NCBI GenBank assembly: GCA_947624745.1
Contig: CANQLR010000007.1
Coordinates: 1 to 64,000, forward strand
Reading direction: 5' to 3'
From: an uncultured Clostridia bacterium
Lineage (GTDB): Bacteria > Bacillota > Clostridia > Oscillospirales > Ruminococcaceae
DNA length: 64,000 nucleotides
Position numbers and translations under genes: made by a program. Each line of letters opens with the position of its first letter. The stretch's first letter is position 1. The notes under the pieces were generated by a model. That model was not told where the DNA came from. It did not search any database and saw nothing but the letters and a program-made list of their open reading frames with translations. This document shows, one piece after another, positions 10,001 to 16,908 of this stretch.

Positions 10001-12084
10001 GAGAAAGAAAGGACATTACCTTTGGCAACCTTTTGTTAGACGGAACAAATGCCAAAGATTTCCTGACCACTTATAAAAAATATTCAAGTTACGGCGGTGA
10101 TTATCAGGTAAGACTTTCTCCTTCACCGACGAGTAACTGCTATATTGCGATCATGAAGCCCGACAATAGTCTGCTTCGGGAGATCCCGGTAATTGCCCAA
10201 ATGGATTCATATGGTAACTATTTTATATCAATTGATAGTACAATAGCCGGTTTGATTCCCGACGATCCCGAAAATTACTATATTCTGATAAATTCCGCGC
10301 AGTATCCGCAAGGTACTAATGTAGCTGTGACTATCGGCAAAGCGGCGGATCATGCGCACCAATTTGACGGCACATATAAGAGCGACGGCACGGGGCACTG
10401 GCAGCAGTGTACTTATCCCGGCTGCGATTTCGTGCAAAACTTCACCGGGCATACTTTCTTACCCGGTATGTACGGAGGCAACAGCACCGGCCCGGACGGG
10501 CACCGGCTCAAGTGCACGGTATGCGGTTACTTAGCAGACTTTGAAGAGCATACCATGCTTTGGCAGCCCGACGGAGAAGCCGGGCACAAAGGCGAGTGCT
10601 CAGAGTGCGGATATACCGATTACAGTACGCATGCGCACAATTTTGTGGGACAGACATGCACCGACTGCGGATTTGTGACAAATCACCACTATGTTCTTAA
10701 ATATGACGACAATTCCCACTGGTATCAGTGCGACGGGTCGGAGGGCTGCGGCGGCTATTACACTATGGGAAACTCGCCGCATGAGTTTGAATATTCTGCC
10801 AGCGGAAATAAGCATATCGCAAAATGTGACGTTTGCGGTTTCATCCGCGAAGAAAACCATATCAGTCAAATTGAGGAGCTTAACGACGCAGAACACGCAT
10901 ACCGCTGCGGAAAATGCGGAGTGCTCTTGAAAACGGAGGCTCACGAATTTAAAGACGGAAAATGCAAGATTTGCGGCTATATGCTCGCCCGCCCCTTCGG
11001 CGGTATAGTCGGCCTTGCGAAAAATACTGCCATCAGCGAGTGCAAAGTCATTAACTATGTTTTGGACGGCGATCAGCTGACGACAGAAGCGTCAAAGGGC
11101 ACCGCGGATTACGAATTCGGGGGATTCTATGATCTCACGCATGAGGGCTCTATTACCGGGCAAAGCTACTATTATATATATCCGGGGCAAAAGTGCACGA
11201 TCTGTCACGGAGAGAAGACCGGTGGCTGTCCGTATGAGTATGAGATGGAGCGCTTTATTATGAGCGCGGAAAACGCAATCAAAGCAAGACATCCCGATTA
11301 CACATACAGATTCAGGGTCGTTTTGACGAAGGGCGGAAAGCTTGAACATTCCGCAAATAACGCCGCCAAGTTCTATTGTGAAAACACCGAGGGCCACAAG
11401 GGCACAGGAAGCCCGTATTCCAAGGATTCGCCGCTATTGGGCTCTCTTAAGACTATTGACGGCGACCAATACTTTGAAATAACGGCTCAAGGGGTACACG
11501 ATTCGTATTATAAATGGAACGCTCTCTCTGAGCAATTCGGTCAAACGCCTCCTGATTTCTGGGAATTCGGAATTTATACAGAGCTGACCTCCGGCAACGA
11601 CTATGAGCGTTTGAACGCAACGATAAACGAATTCGAGTACGCCTCCCTGCTGAACATCACGATAGGCGGGATCGCGGGGAAGGTCGAGATCGGCGCAAAT
11701 TCGCTCGTCAAGGCCTGCGAAACGGACATCGCGTTCGGCTATGCGAAGACCTTCGGCGGCATCGTCGGCAGCGCCTCAAAATGCGTGGCGGAGGCCGAAA
11801 TAAGCGGCTGCAAGGCGATGGTCAACGGCTCAACAAAGCCGCTGGATAAGCGCGTTGTCAGGCTCGGAGGCATTCTCGCCTCAAAGGACGGCGACTTGAA
11901 TATTAAGGAAAATCTTTCCGCTTTCCGCAACCTCGACACCTCCTGGCAGTACGTCTTTGCGGTAGCGCCGGACGCGGGCGAGACGAATAAGTACGTTAAC
12001 GATCCCGGCTTCGCGAGCGGGCCGCATATGGGCGCGAATGAGGAGAAAGCCGTTCCGATCACTCTGGACGATTTTAACAAATAA
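7030..12084 (+). CDS. Giant prepilin-type surface protein with GLUG-like and His/Cys repeats
   Basis: A 1684-residue protein whose N-terminus is a class III prepilin signal: short basic leader, cleavage after Gly11 and then FTLAELMIVIALLAVVA, with Glu at mature position 5. It should be processed by a prepilin peptidase and either join a type IV pilus or stay anchored by its N-terminal helix. The body has GLUG-type segments (GGLVG, GGLIG, GGIAG and similar) at about residues 468-600, 1322, 1545 and 1574, and a His/Cys-rich tract at about 1105-1317 with repeated H-x-W-x2-C and C-x2-CG units resembling zinc ribbons of Clostridial surface proteins. There is no LPXTG signal. Stretches near 8190-8900 and 10000-11600 are more AT-rich than their flanks, suggesting a mosaic. 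Start chosen at ATG 7030; an earlier TTG at 6967 would hide the leader motif. Role in adhesion is an inference. Confidence 0.8.
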   Translation: MNFRKIFDRLGFTLAELMIVIALLAVVATVAVPSVAKYSKSISLRELDDSARAIYMAAQHEFKSKIAAGESLGSASETLSTPKRYTGDGTITPVDHISYAIFSGKLATGELINVGAIEPELAENCFVIEYNADSGDVYGVFYSTDPDEFEDYKTAYNDDGGKYAAAVEKSADRVSTLGYYGLENAPATAPPTPDDIPVPSVKIINKEKLVLEVTNPLGNPDAYLAIDINGVPLVKRESGAYIVANNTATFILDTLNGNSDNISMKNLTGVVFEKPFDGWAKDDVGDYLIAPGAELNIAVTFYDPEGMAIDQTVTVKANSLFADGSSPETANIEYGRHLQNLGECDTVQTAVIKKTINFASTADNYEGWANPDVYPGRKFNSIGYKDNFQIYGLSGTEIQNMQADNGGLFDMIGVNTTISDLTFHNCSAEKDYFGYAGLLTALISNLDGSEIKFSNITAINPQVTGDFVGGLVGSADNITIENCKIYVETSSGETWDNPESDPYHNYAVKGTSCAGGLIGQAQTVNIINSYASINVISDLSSGTAGGLVGETSNTSTVIENSFAGGHTYYGIFKGTSKDSKTVSLEDNVSGMTSGGIAGKIDGDELILKGTVFSTCSVSGTNVDTAYNGTAVTDDAIVYTLGTAYKTDGASVTEIKKSADTNVKTGNEVLIKDETKFSVGKRYDLKVSSVFKYPLPYGMIMHGDWPSGSPISGFAYWENEGGAYRLHALYFNEKGEIKEITNLAQTRGTPVSEYGYAAFSVGGTASATFNIANISEDSRADSEAVKTAIKTALAAEKDLKTTADKIDVKLYAAGNVGSGTAVATVDGKEYGFAPDFYMIRAVDKTDPAKTAGTEDGVYGVRSGLHLKNIGAGGYLGGRFVQSHDILPDEALVPIGSGSAPFTGSYDGGGFEIIDMKIRVSDPGEPAGMFGTTNGATLERIVLRASAENTNFVETAPALPAAAAISALAGIEVPDESLAAVDGEGYKANVTVGERKDITFGNLLLDGTNAKDFLTTYKKYSSYGGDYQVRLSPSPTSNCYIAIMKPDNSLLREIPVIAQMDSYGNYFISIDSTIAGLIPDDPENYYILINSAQYPQGTNVAVTIGKAADHAHQFDGTYKSDGTGHWQQCTYPGCDFVQNFTGHTFLPGMYGGNSTGPDGHRLKCTVCGYLADFEEHTMLWQPDGEAGHKGECSECGYTDYSTHAHNFVGQTCTDCGFVTNHHYVLKYDDNSHWYQCDGSEGCGGYYTMGNSPHEFEYSASGNKHIAKCDVCGFIREENHISQIEELNDAEHAYRCGKCGVLLKTEAHEFKDGKCKICGYMLARPFGGIVGLAKNTAISECKVINYVLDGDQLTTEASKGTADYEFGGFYDLTHEGSITGQSYYYIYPGQKCTICHGEKTGGCPYEYEMERFIMSAENAIKARHPDYTYRFRVVLTKGGKLEHSANNAAKFYCENTEGHKGTGSPYSKDSPLLGSLKTIDGDQYFEITAQGVHDSYYKWNALSEQFGQTPPDFWEFGIYTELTSGNDYERLNATINEFEYASLLNITIGGIAGKVEIGANSLVKACETDIAFGYAKTFGGIVGSASKCVAEAEISGCKAMVNGSTKPLDKRVVRLGGILASKDGDLNIKENLSAFRNLDTSWQYVFAVAPDAGETNKYVNDPGFASGPHMGANEEKAVPITLDDFNK

Positions 12085-12090
12085 TTACAA

Positions 12091-12117
12091 TTTCCCCCGG
12101 CGCGGCGCGTTGGGGGA
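12091..12117 (+). terminator. Possible terminator of the giant surface protein gene
   Basis: TCCCCC and GGGGGA flank a GC-rich core just after the stop. The following T-run is poor, so this is a weak call. Confidence 0.35.
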
Positions 12118-12135
12118 TCTTCATGGCGCCGGGTC

Positions 12136-12164
12136 TTGCAATCCTCCGAAAAATATGGTAAAAT
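12136..12164 (+). promoter_or_regulatory. Promoter of tcdA
   Basis: TTGCAA, 17-base spacer, TAAAAT, about 40 bases before the start codon. Confidence 0.55.
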
Positions 12165-12203
12165 GGTGTCAAAACAGTTCAAAACGGCTTGGGAGGCGGT
12201 TTT

Positions 12204-12914
12204 ATGTGGCTTCAGAGGACGGAAATGCTCATCGGCGGGGAGGGGCTCGCGCGGCTCCGAGAGGCAAAAGTTGCTATTTTTGGCGTCGGCGGCGTCGGGG
12301 GATATGTTGCGGAAATTCTGGCACGGTCGGGGGTGGGCGCGCTCGACCTCTTCGACCCCGACGTGGTCAGCGAAACGAACCTGAACAGGCAGATCGCGGC
12401 GCTTCACAGCACCCTCGGAAGGCCTAAAACAGAGGTTTTGCGGGATCGGATCCTCGACATAAATCCCGACTGCAGAGTTAATGCATTTAAGATTTTTTAC
12501 GGCCCGGAAAATGCCGATATTTACCAGCTCGGCGGCTACAGCTACGTCGTCGACGCTATTGACACGGTGTCATCGAAGCTGCTCCTCATCGAGAACGCCG
12601 ACCGCCTCGGGGTGCCGATCATCAGCGCGATGGGGGCTGGGAACAAGCTCGACCCGGGGGCGTTCGAGGTCGCCGACATCTTCAAAACGTCGGTCTGTCC
12701 GCTCGCCCGGGTGATGCGCTATGAGCTCAAAAAGCGCGGAATTAGGGGGCTAAAAGTGGTTTTTTCGCGCGAAACGCCCATCAGGCCGACCGGCGGCGAG
12801 CCCGGCGAGAACGGCAAAATTCCTCCGGGAAGCACGGCGTTCGCCCCTGCCGCGGCGGGGATTTTGCTGGCGTCGGAGGTGGTTAAGGATATTATTGGGG
12901 GTGGGAATGGATAA
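12204..12914 (+). CDS. tcdA: tRNA threonylcarbamoyladenosine dehydratase (ThiF/E1-like)
   Basis: A 236-residue E1-like protein that activates the t6A carboxylate at tRNA position 37 with ATP and cyclises it to ct6A. The nucleotide-binding motif GVGGVGGYVAEILARSG lies at about residues 25-41, followed by DPDVVSETNLNRQ with the family's ATP-contacting Asn-Arg-Gln, and DAIDTVSSK in the middle. The start is ATG 12204, with GGGAGG five bases upstream. The conserved end TAFAPAAAGILLASEVV matches the family. It has its own promoter and faces the convergent hydrolase gene. Family members in Clostridia are usually 230-260 residues. Confidence 0.9.
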   Translation: MWLQRTEMLIGGEGLARLREAKVAIFGVGGVGGYVAEILARSGVGALDLFDPDVVSETNLNRQIAALHSTLGRPKTEVLRDRILDINPDCRVNAFKIFYGPENADIYQLGGYSYVVDAIDTVSSKLLLIENADRLGVPIISAMGAGNKLDPGAFEVADIFKTSVCPLARVMRYELKKRGIRGLKVVFSRETPIRPTGGEPGENGKIPPGSTAFAPAAAGILLASEVVKDIIGGGNG

Positions 12915-13032
12915 TTTTAGGGTTAGGACAGTTTAATCAATCCCCCACAAAAAGACAGAGCCCCGAGCTATTTTTCGCCGATTTTGGCTGAAAGCTCCCG
13001 AGGTTCTGCCTATTTTTATGCTATTTCTGGGG

Positions 13033-14025
13033 TTATTTCAGGTTCTCCCCAAAAAACTCCTCCAGTTTATCAAACGGGATCGCGCCCTTTTCGCCGCCGT
13101 CGTAGAGGTCGGTGTGAGAGGCGCCGGGGATCACCAAAAACTCCTTATTTCCGGCGAATTTGCTGTCGCGGGTCATGTCGGCGAACGCGTCGCGGCCGAA
13201 GTAGAGCGAGTGCGCCTTGTCGCCGTGGACGATGAGCACCGCCGAGCGGATCTCGCAGGAATATTTTAGGATGGGCTGGTTCATGAAGCTTTGGCAGCCG
13301 ACGACGTTCCAGCCGCCGTTCGAGTTGAGCGAGCGCTTGTGGTAGCCGCGCTTCGTCTTGTAATAATCGTAATAGTCCTTAACAAAATAGGGCGCGTCGT
13401 CGGGCAGGGGGTCGACCACGCCGCCGCCGAGGGTGTAGCTGCCCTTTTTGAAGTCTGCGGTGCGCTGGGCGTTCAGTGCGAGCTTTTTTTGGTAGCGCGC
13501 CTCCTCGCTGTTTTCCGCGTCAAAATAGCCGTTTGCGTTGACCCGGGTCATGTCGTACATGGTCATCGCCGCCGTCGCCTTGATCCGCGTGTCGAGCGCC
13601 GCCGCGTTTATCGCCAACCCTCCCCAGCCGCAAATGCCGATAATACCGATCTTTTCGGGGTCGACGCCCTCGCGGGTCGAGAGAAAATCGACCGCCGCCA
13701 TAAAGTCCTCGGTGTTGATGTCGGGCGATGCCATGTACCTCGGCTCGCCGCCGCTCTCGCCGATGAAGGACGGGTCGAAGGCGAGGGTGAGGAAGCCGCG
13801 CTCGGCCATCGTCTGCGCATAGAGGCCCGCAGCCTGCTCCTTGACCGCTCCGAACGGCCCGCAGACCGCGATCGCCGAAAGCCGCCCCGCCGCGTTTTTC
13901 GGGATATACATGTCCGCCGCGAGGGTGATGCCGTAGCGGTTCGGGAAGGTCACCTTGCAGTGCTCGACCCGCTTGCTTTTCGGGAAAGTCTTGTCCCACC
14001 GGACGCTGAGTTTTAATTCTTCCAT
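13033..14025 (-). CDS. Alpha/beta hydrolase (YcjY/dienelactone-hydrolase-like)
   Basis: A 330-residue cytosolic alpha/beta hydrolase. The nucleophile elbow reads GICGWGG, so the nucleophile is Cys rather than Ser, as in dienelactone hydrolases and YcjY-type proteins. The acid lies in VHGDKAHS and the histidine in PGASHTDLYD near the C-terminus. An N-terminal region HCKVTFPNRYGITLAADMY precedes the core. Start ATG 14025 follows GAAAGGAAG and a consensus promoter; longer in-frame extensions run into intergenic repeat sequence. Substrate unknown; an esterase or lactonase acting on small molecules is the likeliest role. It is transcribed alone. Confidence 0.78.
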   Translation of the reverse strand: MEELKLSVRWDKTFPKSKRVEHCKVTFPNRYGITLAADMYIPKNAAGRLSAIAVCGPFGAVKEQAAGLYAQTMAERGFLTLAFDPSFIGESGGEPRYMASPDINTEDFMAAVDFLSTREGVDPEKIGIIGICGWGGLAINAAALDTRIKATAAMTMYDMTRVNANGYFDAENSEEARYQKKLALNAQRTADFKKGSYTLGGGVVDPLPDDAPYFVKDYYDYYKTKRGYHKRSLNSNGGWNVVGCQSFMNQPILKYSCEIRSAVLIVHGDKAHSLYFGRDAFADMTRDSKFAGNKEFLVIPGASHTDLYDGGEKGAIPFDKLEEFFGENLK

Positions 14026-14056
14026 AATTTTCTTCCTTTCGTTGGGGTTTGTGATT

Positions 14057-14085
14057 AGTATAACACAAATTGGGGGGAATATCAA
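14057..14085 (-). promoter_or_regulatory. Promoter of the alpha/beta hydrolase gene
   Basis: TTGATA, 17-base spacer, TATACT on the minus strand. Confidence 0.7.
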
Positions 14086-14099
14086 TAGGCGGAGGAGAA

Positions 14100-14850
14100 T
14101 ATTCCGGACGGATTGTGACGAAATGGGGGAGGGGTAGGCGAAGCCGGCAGGGCAGGGCGAGGGGGAAGGTTGGCGATGGGGCAGAGTGAGGAGGGCGGAG
14201 GTTCCGATGGATGCAGGAGTATGGGCGAAGCCCCAACGTTCACGGAGCGAATGTTTTCCGCCGTCGTTCCAAAACAGGGGCCCCACAAAGTCCGTGGACT
14301 TTGTGGTGGAAAAGGAGGAACAGCAAAATGAGCGAACCCTGCCGATTTCGGCAGGGCGAGGGATATGGAGCTTGCGACGACGAAGCGGCGGGAATCGCGC
14401 CGTATGGGCGCAATTAGGGCTTCGCCATGCGTGTTAGCCGCACCTTTGCGTTACAAACCATGCGCCGAACTCTGTGCAAGCCCCCATACGCTTGAGCAGA
14501 CCCCGGGTGGGGCGGCATAAGGTATTCGCTCGCGAGCTCGCTCATGCTATTTTAAGACCCACCCCCATCCAGCCTCGCACATAATCACAACTACGCATCA
14601 GCCTCCTCCCGTCGGGAGGGGAATCGTCTTTGCATAGGAACACTGGGCGGCTTGATTGATTTTCCCTGTCCCGTGCTTGCTTATTCCAAAAAGATTTCGC
14701 GACTGCGGTCGCGACCGAAGGGCTCTGCCTTTGGATTCTGCGGCCTTTTGAGTTTAATCAGCAGACCCGCTCCCCTGCCCCCTCGTTTCTCCGTGTCTGC
14801 CTGACGATTCTATCTTCTATCCTCTATGCCCTATCTTCTAACTCCCCTCC
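14100..14850. repeat. Intergenic repeat island 1 (mosaic hairpin repeats)
   Basis: No gene seen. The island holds blocks shared with the islands at 16.2, 34.0, 58.3 and 62.75 kb. Visible parts: a hairpin CCACAAAGTC/GACTTTGTGG near 14281; a hairpin CCCTGCCGA/TCGGCAGGG near 14337; the conserved core GGGATATGGAGCTTGCGACG within 14358-14383; and the block GGTATTCGCT...AGCTCGCTCAT followed by TATTTTAAG and CCCACCCC at about 14520-14565. Open frames across it are by-products of high GC. Confidence 0.7.
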
Positions 14851-14852
14851 CG

Positions 14853-14881
14853 TTGACTTTTTCCCCTCTCTATGTTATAAT
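14853..14881 (+). promoter_or_regulatory. Promoter of the lipoprotein gene
   Basis: TTGACT, 17-base spacer, TATAAT, 43 bases before the start codon. Confidence 0.75.
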
Positions 14882-14923
14882 TACTATGAATATTGCCCAA
14901 AATAAGCGGGAGGAGGTGTCGGT

Positions 14924-16057
14924 ATGAAATTGCGTCGGATCTTTGCGTGGCTGTTGGCGGTTTGCGTTTTTTTGTCCGGTTGCGGCGACCACATTTCGGA
15001 ATTTCCGTCGGCTAGCGGGGACGCCGCGCTGACCTCCCCCGACATTTCTTCCGACGCCGACAACGCCGATCCGCTCGGTCCGCCCGACGGTTCCTTGGGG
15101 GAAGCAATCGCCCAAAACGGCGGGGAAAACGGCAAAGAAAGCCTCGGGGAGAGCGGCGAGCCCTACTCGGTCGGCGAATTTTACGGCAGCTACCTCACGA
15201 TGTTCAAAGGAAACACGCCCGGCGAGGAGCGCGGCCTGCCCTTCTTCAAAATTTTTCGCAGCTACAGCGACGTCGAGAGATACTACGACGAAACCGTTTC
15301 GGGGCACATTTACGCGAGGCAGTTCACCACCACCCTCGCCTCGTTTTCGGACGAATTTTTCCGCGAGAATGAAGTGCTGATCCTCGTCATCGACGAGCCG
15401 TCGAGCTACATTAACCACACCGCCGGGCCAATAACCGTCTACCCCGACAGGCTCAGCTTCGACATCACCCGCCACCAGCCCGAGGCGTCGCCGCTCCTCA
15501 ACACCGAATATCACCTCATCTTCACCGCGCCGGCCGGGAGCTTCGACGGGGTCGACGGCAGGGAGATCGAGCTCAATATTTCGGAGCAGATCGACGAGGA
15601 AAACAACTCGGCATTCGACGCGGATATGTTCAGGATATTCCACCCGGAATTTACATCATTTACCTATCGCACCGACCCTCTTCGCGAGGGCGCCGCGCGG
15701 GTCGTCGACGCGATTGAGGGCTACGACGCGCTCGTTTATTTCTATGACAATTATAAGGAGGCGTTCGACCTCGACGCCGAGTTCAAGGACAAGATCGGCA
15801 CGCTTTACAACTGGAATATTTGCGAGAGGTACGTGCTTTTCGCGCTGCTGCTGCCCGTTTCGGACGGCGAGCCACCCGAGATAAGCGACCTGTTCGTCAA
15901 TAATCTGGAAATTTATATCACCCTCACCGCGAACGAGCCGGAGCCGGACGACGAGCCGAACGGGGCGTATCTTTTGCTCTGCGGGATTGAGCGCCGCGAC
16001 CTCATGGGGGTCGATCTGGGGGTAATAAATCTTTCGGTGACGAGGAGGGAAGATTAA
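14924..16057 (+). CDS. Lipoprotein of unknown function
   Basis: A 377-residue exported lipoprotein: a basic N-terminus, a hydrophobic stretch and lipobox LSGC (Cys at about residue 22), then a Ser/Asp/Pro-rich linker (about 25-80). The mature part has a segment ASFSDEFFRENEVLILVID followed by a beta-rich stretch, a pattern that recurs in Firmicutes lipoproteins related to the PrcB-like domain; that match is tentative. A second similar half follows (about 235-370). GGGAGGAGG precedes ATG 14924. It stands alone between two repeat islands. Confidence 0.65.
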   Translation: MKLRRIFAWLLAVCVFLSGCGDHISEFPSASGDAALTSPDISSDADNADPLGPPDGSLGEAIAQNGGENGKESLGESGEPYSVGEFYGSYLTMFKGNTPGEERGLPFFKIFRSYSDVERYYDETVSGHIYARQFTTTLASFSDEFFRENEVLILVIDEPSSYINHTAGPITVYPDRLSFDITRHQPEASPLLNTEYHLIFTAPAGSFDGVDGREIELNISEQIDEENNSAFDADMFRIFHPEFTSFTYRTDPLREGAARVVDAIEGYDALVYFYDNYKEAFDLDAEFKDKIGTLYNWNICERYVLFALLLPVSDGEPPEISDLFVNNLEIYITLTANEPEPDDEPNGAYLLLCGIERRDLMGVDLGVINLSVTRRED

Positions 16058-16189
16058 GTGAAGGACGCCCGAGAAGCCCTTAAGAAAGCAGGTGCAAAAG
16101 GCAGAGGTCGGAGTTGGGACGGCGGATTCGGCAAAGGAGTTAAATGTGGTTAATAATGCACACGGAATGAATGTTTTCGGAAGCGATAT

Positions 16190-16830
16190 TGTAAAAATAA
16201 CGCTCCCTCCCGCCGGGAGGGGGTTGCTGCATAGCTATATGTCTGCACAGAGTTTGGAGGGGGGTGGGGCTTAAAAGAGAATGAGCGAAGCGAATACCTT
16301 ATGAGTAAGGTTGGGCTATATCAAGGTTGGATAAGGTGCAGGGAGCATGGAGGGCGAAGCCCTAAGCACGCTTAATAGCGCGATTCCCGCCACTCTAAAA
16401 CAGGGCTCCCGCAAATGCCGGCATTTGTGGGGAAGAGTAGGAGCAGCGGAATGAGTGAGTCCCTCCGCTTCTGCGGAGGGACGAGGGATATGGAGCTTGC
16501 GACGACGAGGCGGTCAACGCCCACTTCGTGGGCGTTGGGGCTTCGCCCCGGTCGGTGCCTCTTCCATACCTTCGCAAAATCACCCGCTTTCCTGCCTCTA
16601 CTTTCATGTGCGAGTCTGCACTTTACTGCATTAAAGATACAAAGCTATGGACACGCACGTGCGAAGCCCAAGGTGGCAGTTTCACTGCCGCCGGGCCTGT
16701 TGCGCGGAGCGCAACAGGCGGGTGCGCGCTCCGCGCGCACCCTTGGGCTTCGCCCACCGCACCAAGGTGCATCCCCCGCGCGCACCCTTGGTCTTCGCCC
16801 CCTCCCTTCCCCCAAACTTCCCCATGATCC
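16190..16830. repeat. Intergenic repeat island 2
   Basis: No gene seen in 16058-16908. Shared blocks: hairpin CCCTCCC-GCC-GGGAGGG near 16206; the block AATGAGCGAAGCGAATACC near 16281 (minus copy of the GGTATTCGCT block); hairpins CCCGCAAATG/CATTTGTGGG near 16410 and GTCCCTCCGC/GCGGAGGGAC near 16459; the core GGGATATGGAGCTTGCGACG within 16483-16508; CAACGCCCAC-TTC-GTGGGCGTTG near 16515; and about 110 bases (16509-16625) whose reverse complement recurs at about 62922-63055. A cloverleaf element follows at 16661. Confidence 0.7.
16661..16753. repeat. Cloverleaf hairpin element 1
   Basis: A 13-bp perfect closing stem (GCGAAGCCCAAGG at 16661-16673 with its complement at 16741-16753) encloses three adjacent hairpins: GGCAGT-TTC-ACTGCC, an 11-bp stem GCCTGTTGCGC with loop GGA, and a 10-bp stem GGGTGCGCGC with loop TCC. 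All three loops are 3 bases. The architecture matches elements 2-4, while inner stem sequences do not. Confidence 0.8.
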
Positions 16831-16833
16831 CGA

Positions 16834-16862
16834 TTGACAACCTCCGTTTTTTATAGTATAAT
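16834..16862 (+). promoter_or_regulatory. Promoter of the GH31-GH5 operon
   Basis: TTGACA, 17-base spacer, TATAAT (full consensus), 46 bases before the GH31 start. Confidence 0.85.
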
Positions 16863-16908
16863 ATAAATTAAGGTCAAAATTACATCATTTTTTGTCAGGA
16901 GGTCCAAT

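Noticed and set aside
13291-14016. Plus-strand frame of about 240 codons opposite the alpha/beta hydrolase
   Set aside because: Antisense shadow of a conserved enzyme, no start signals.
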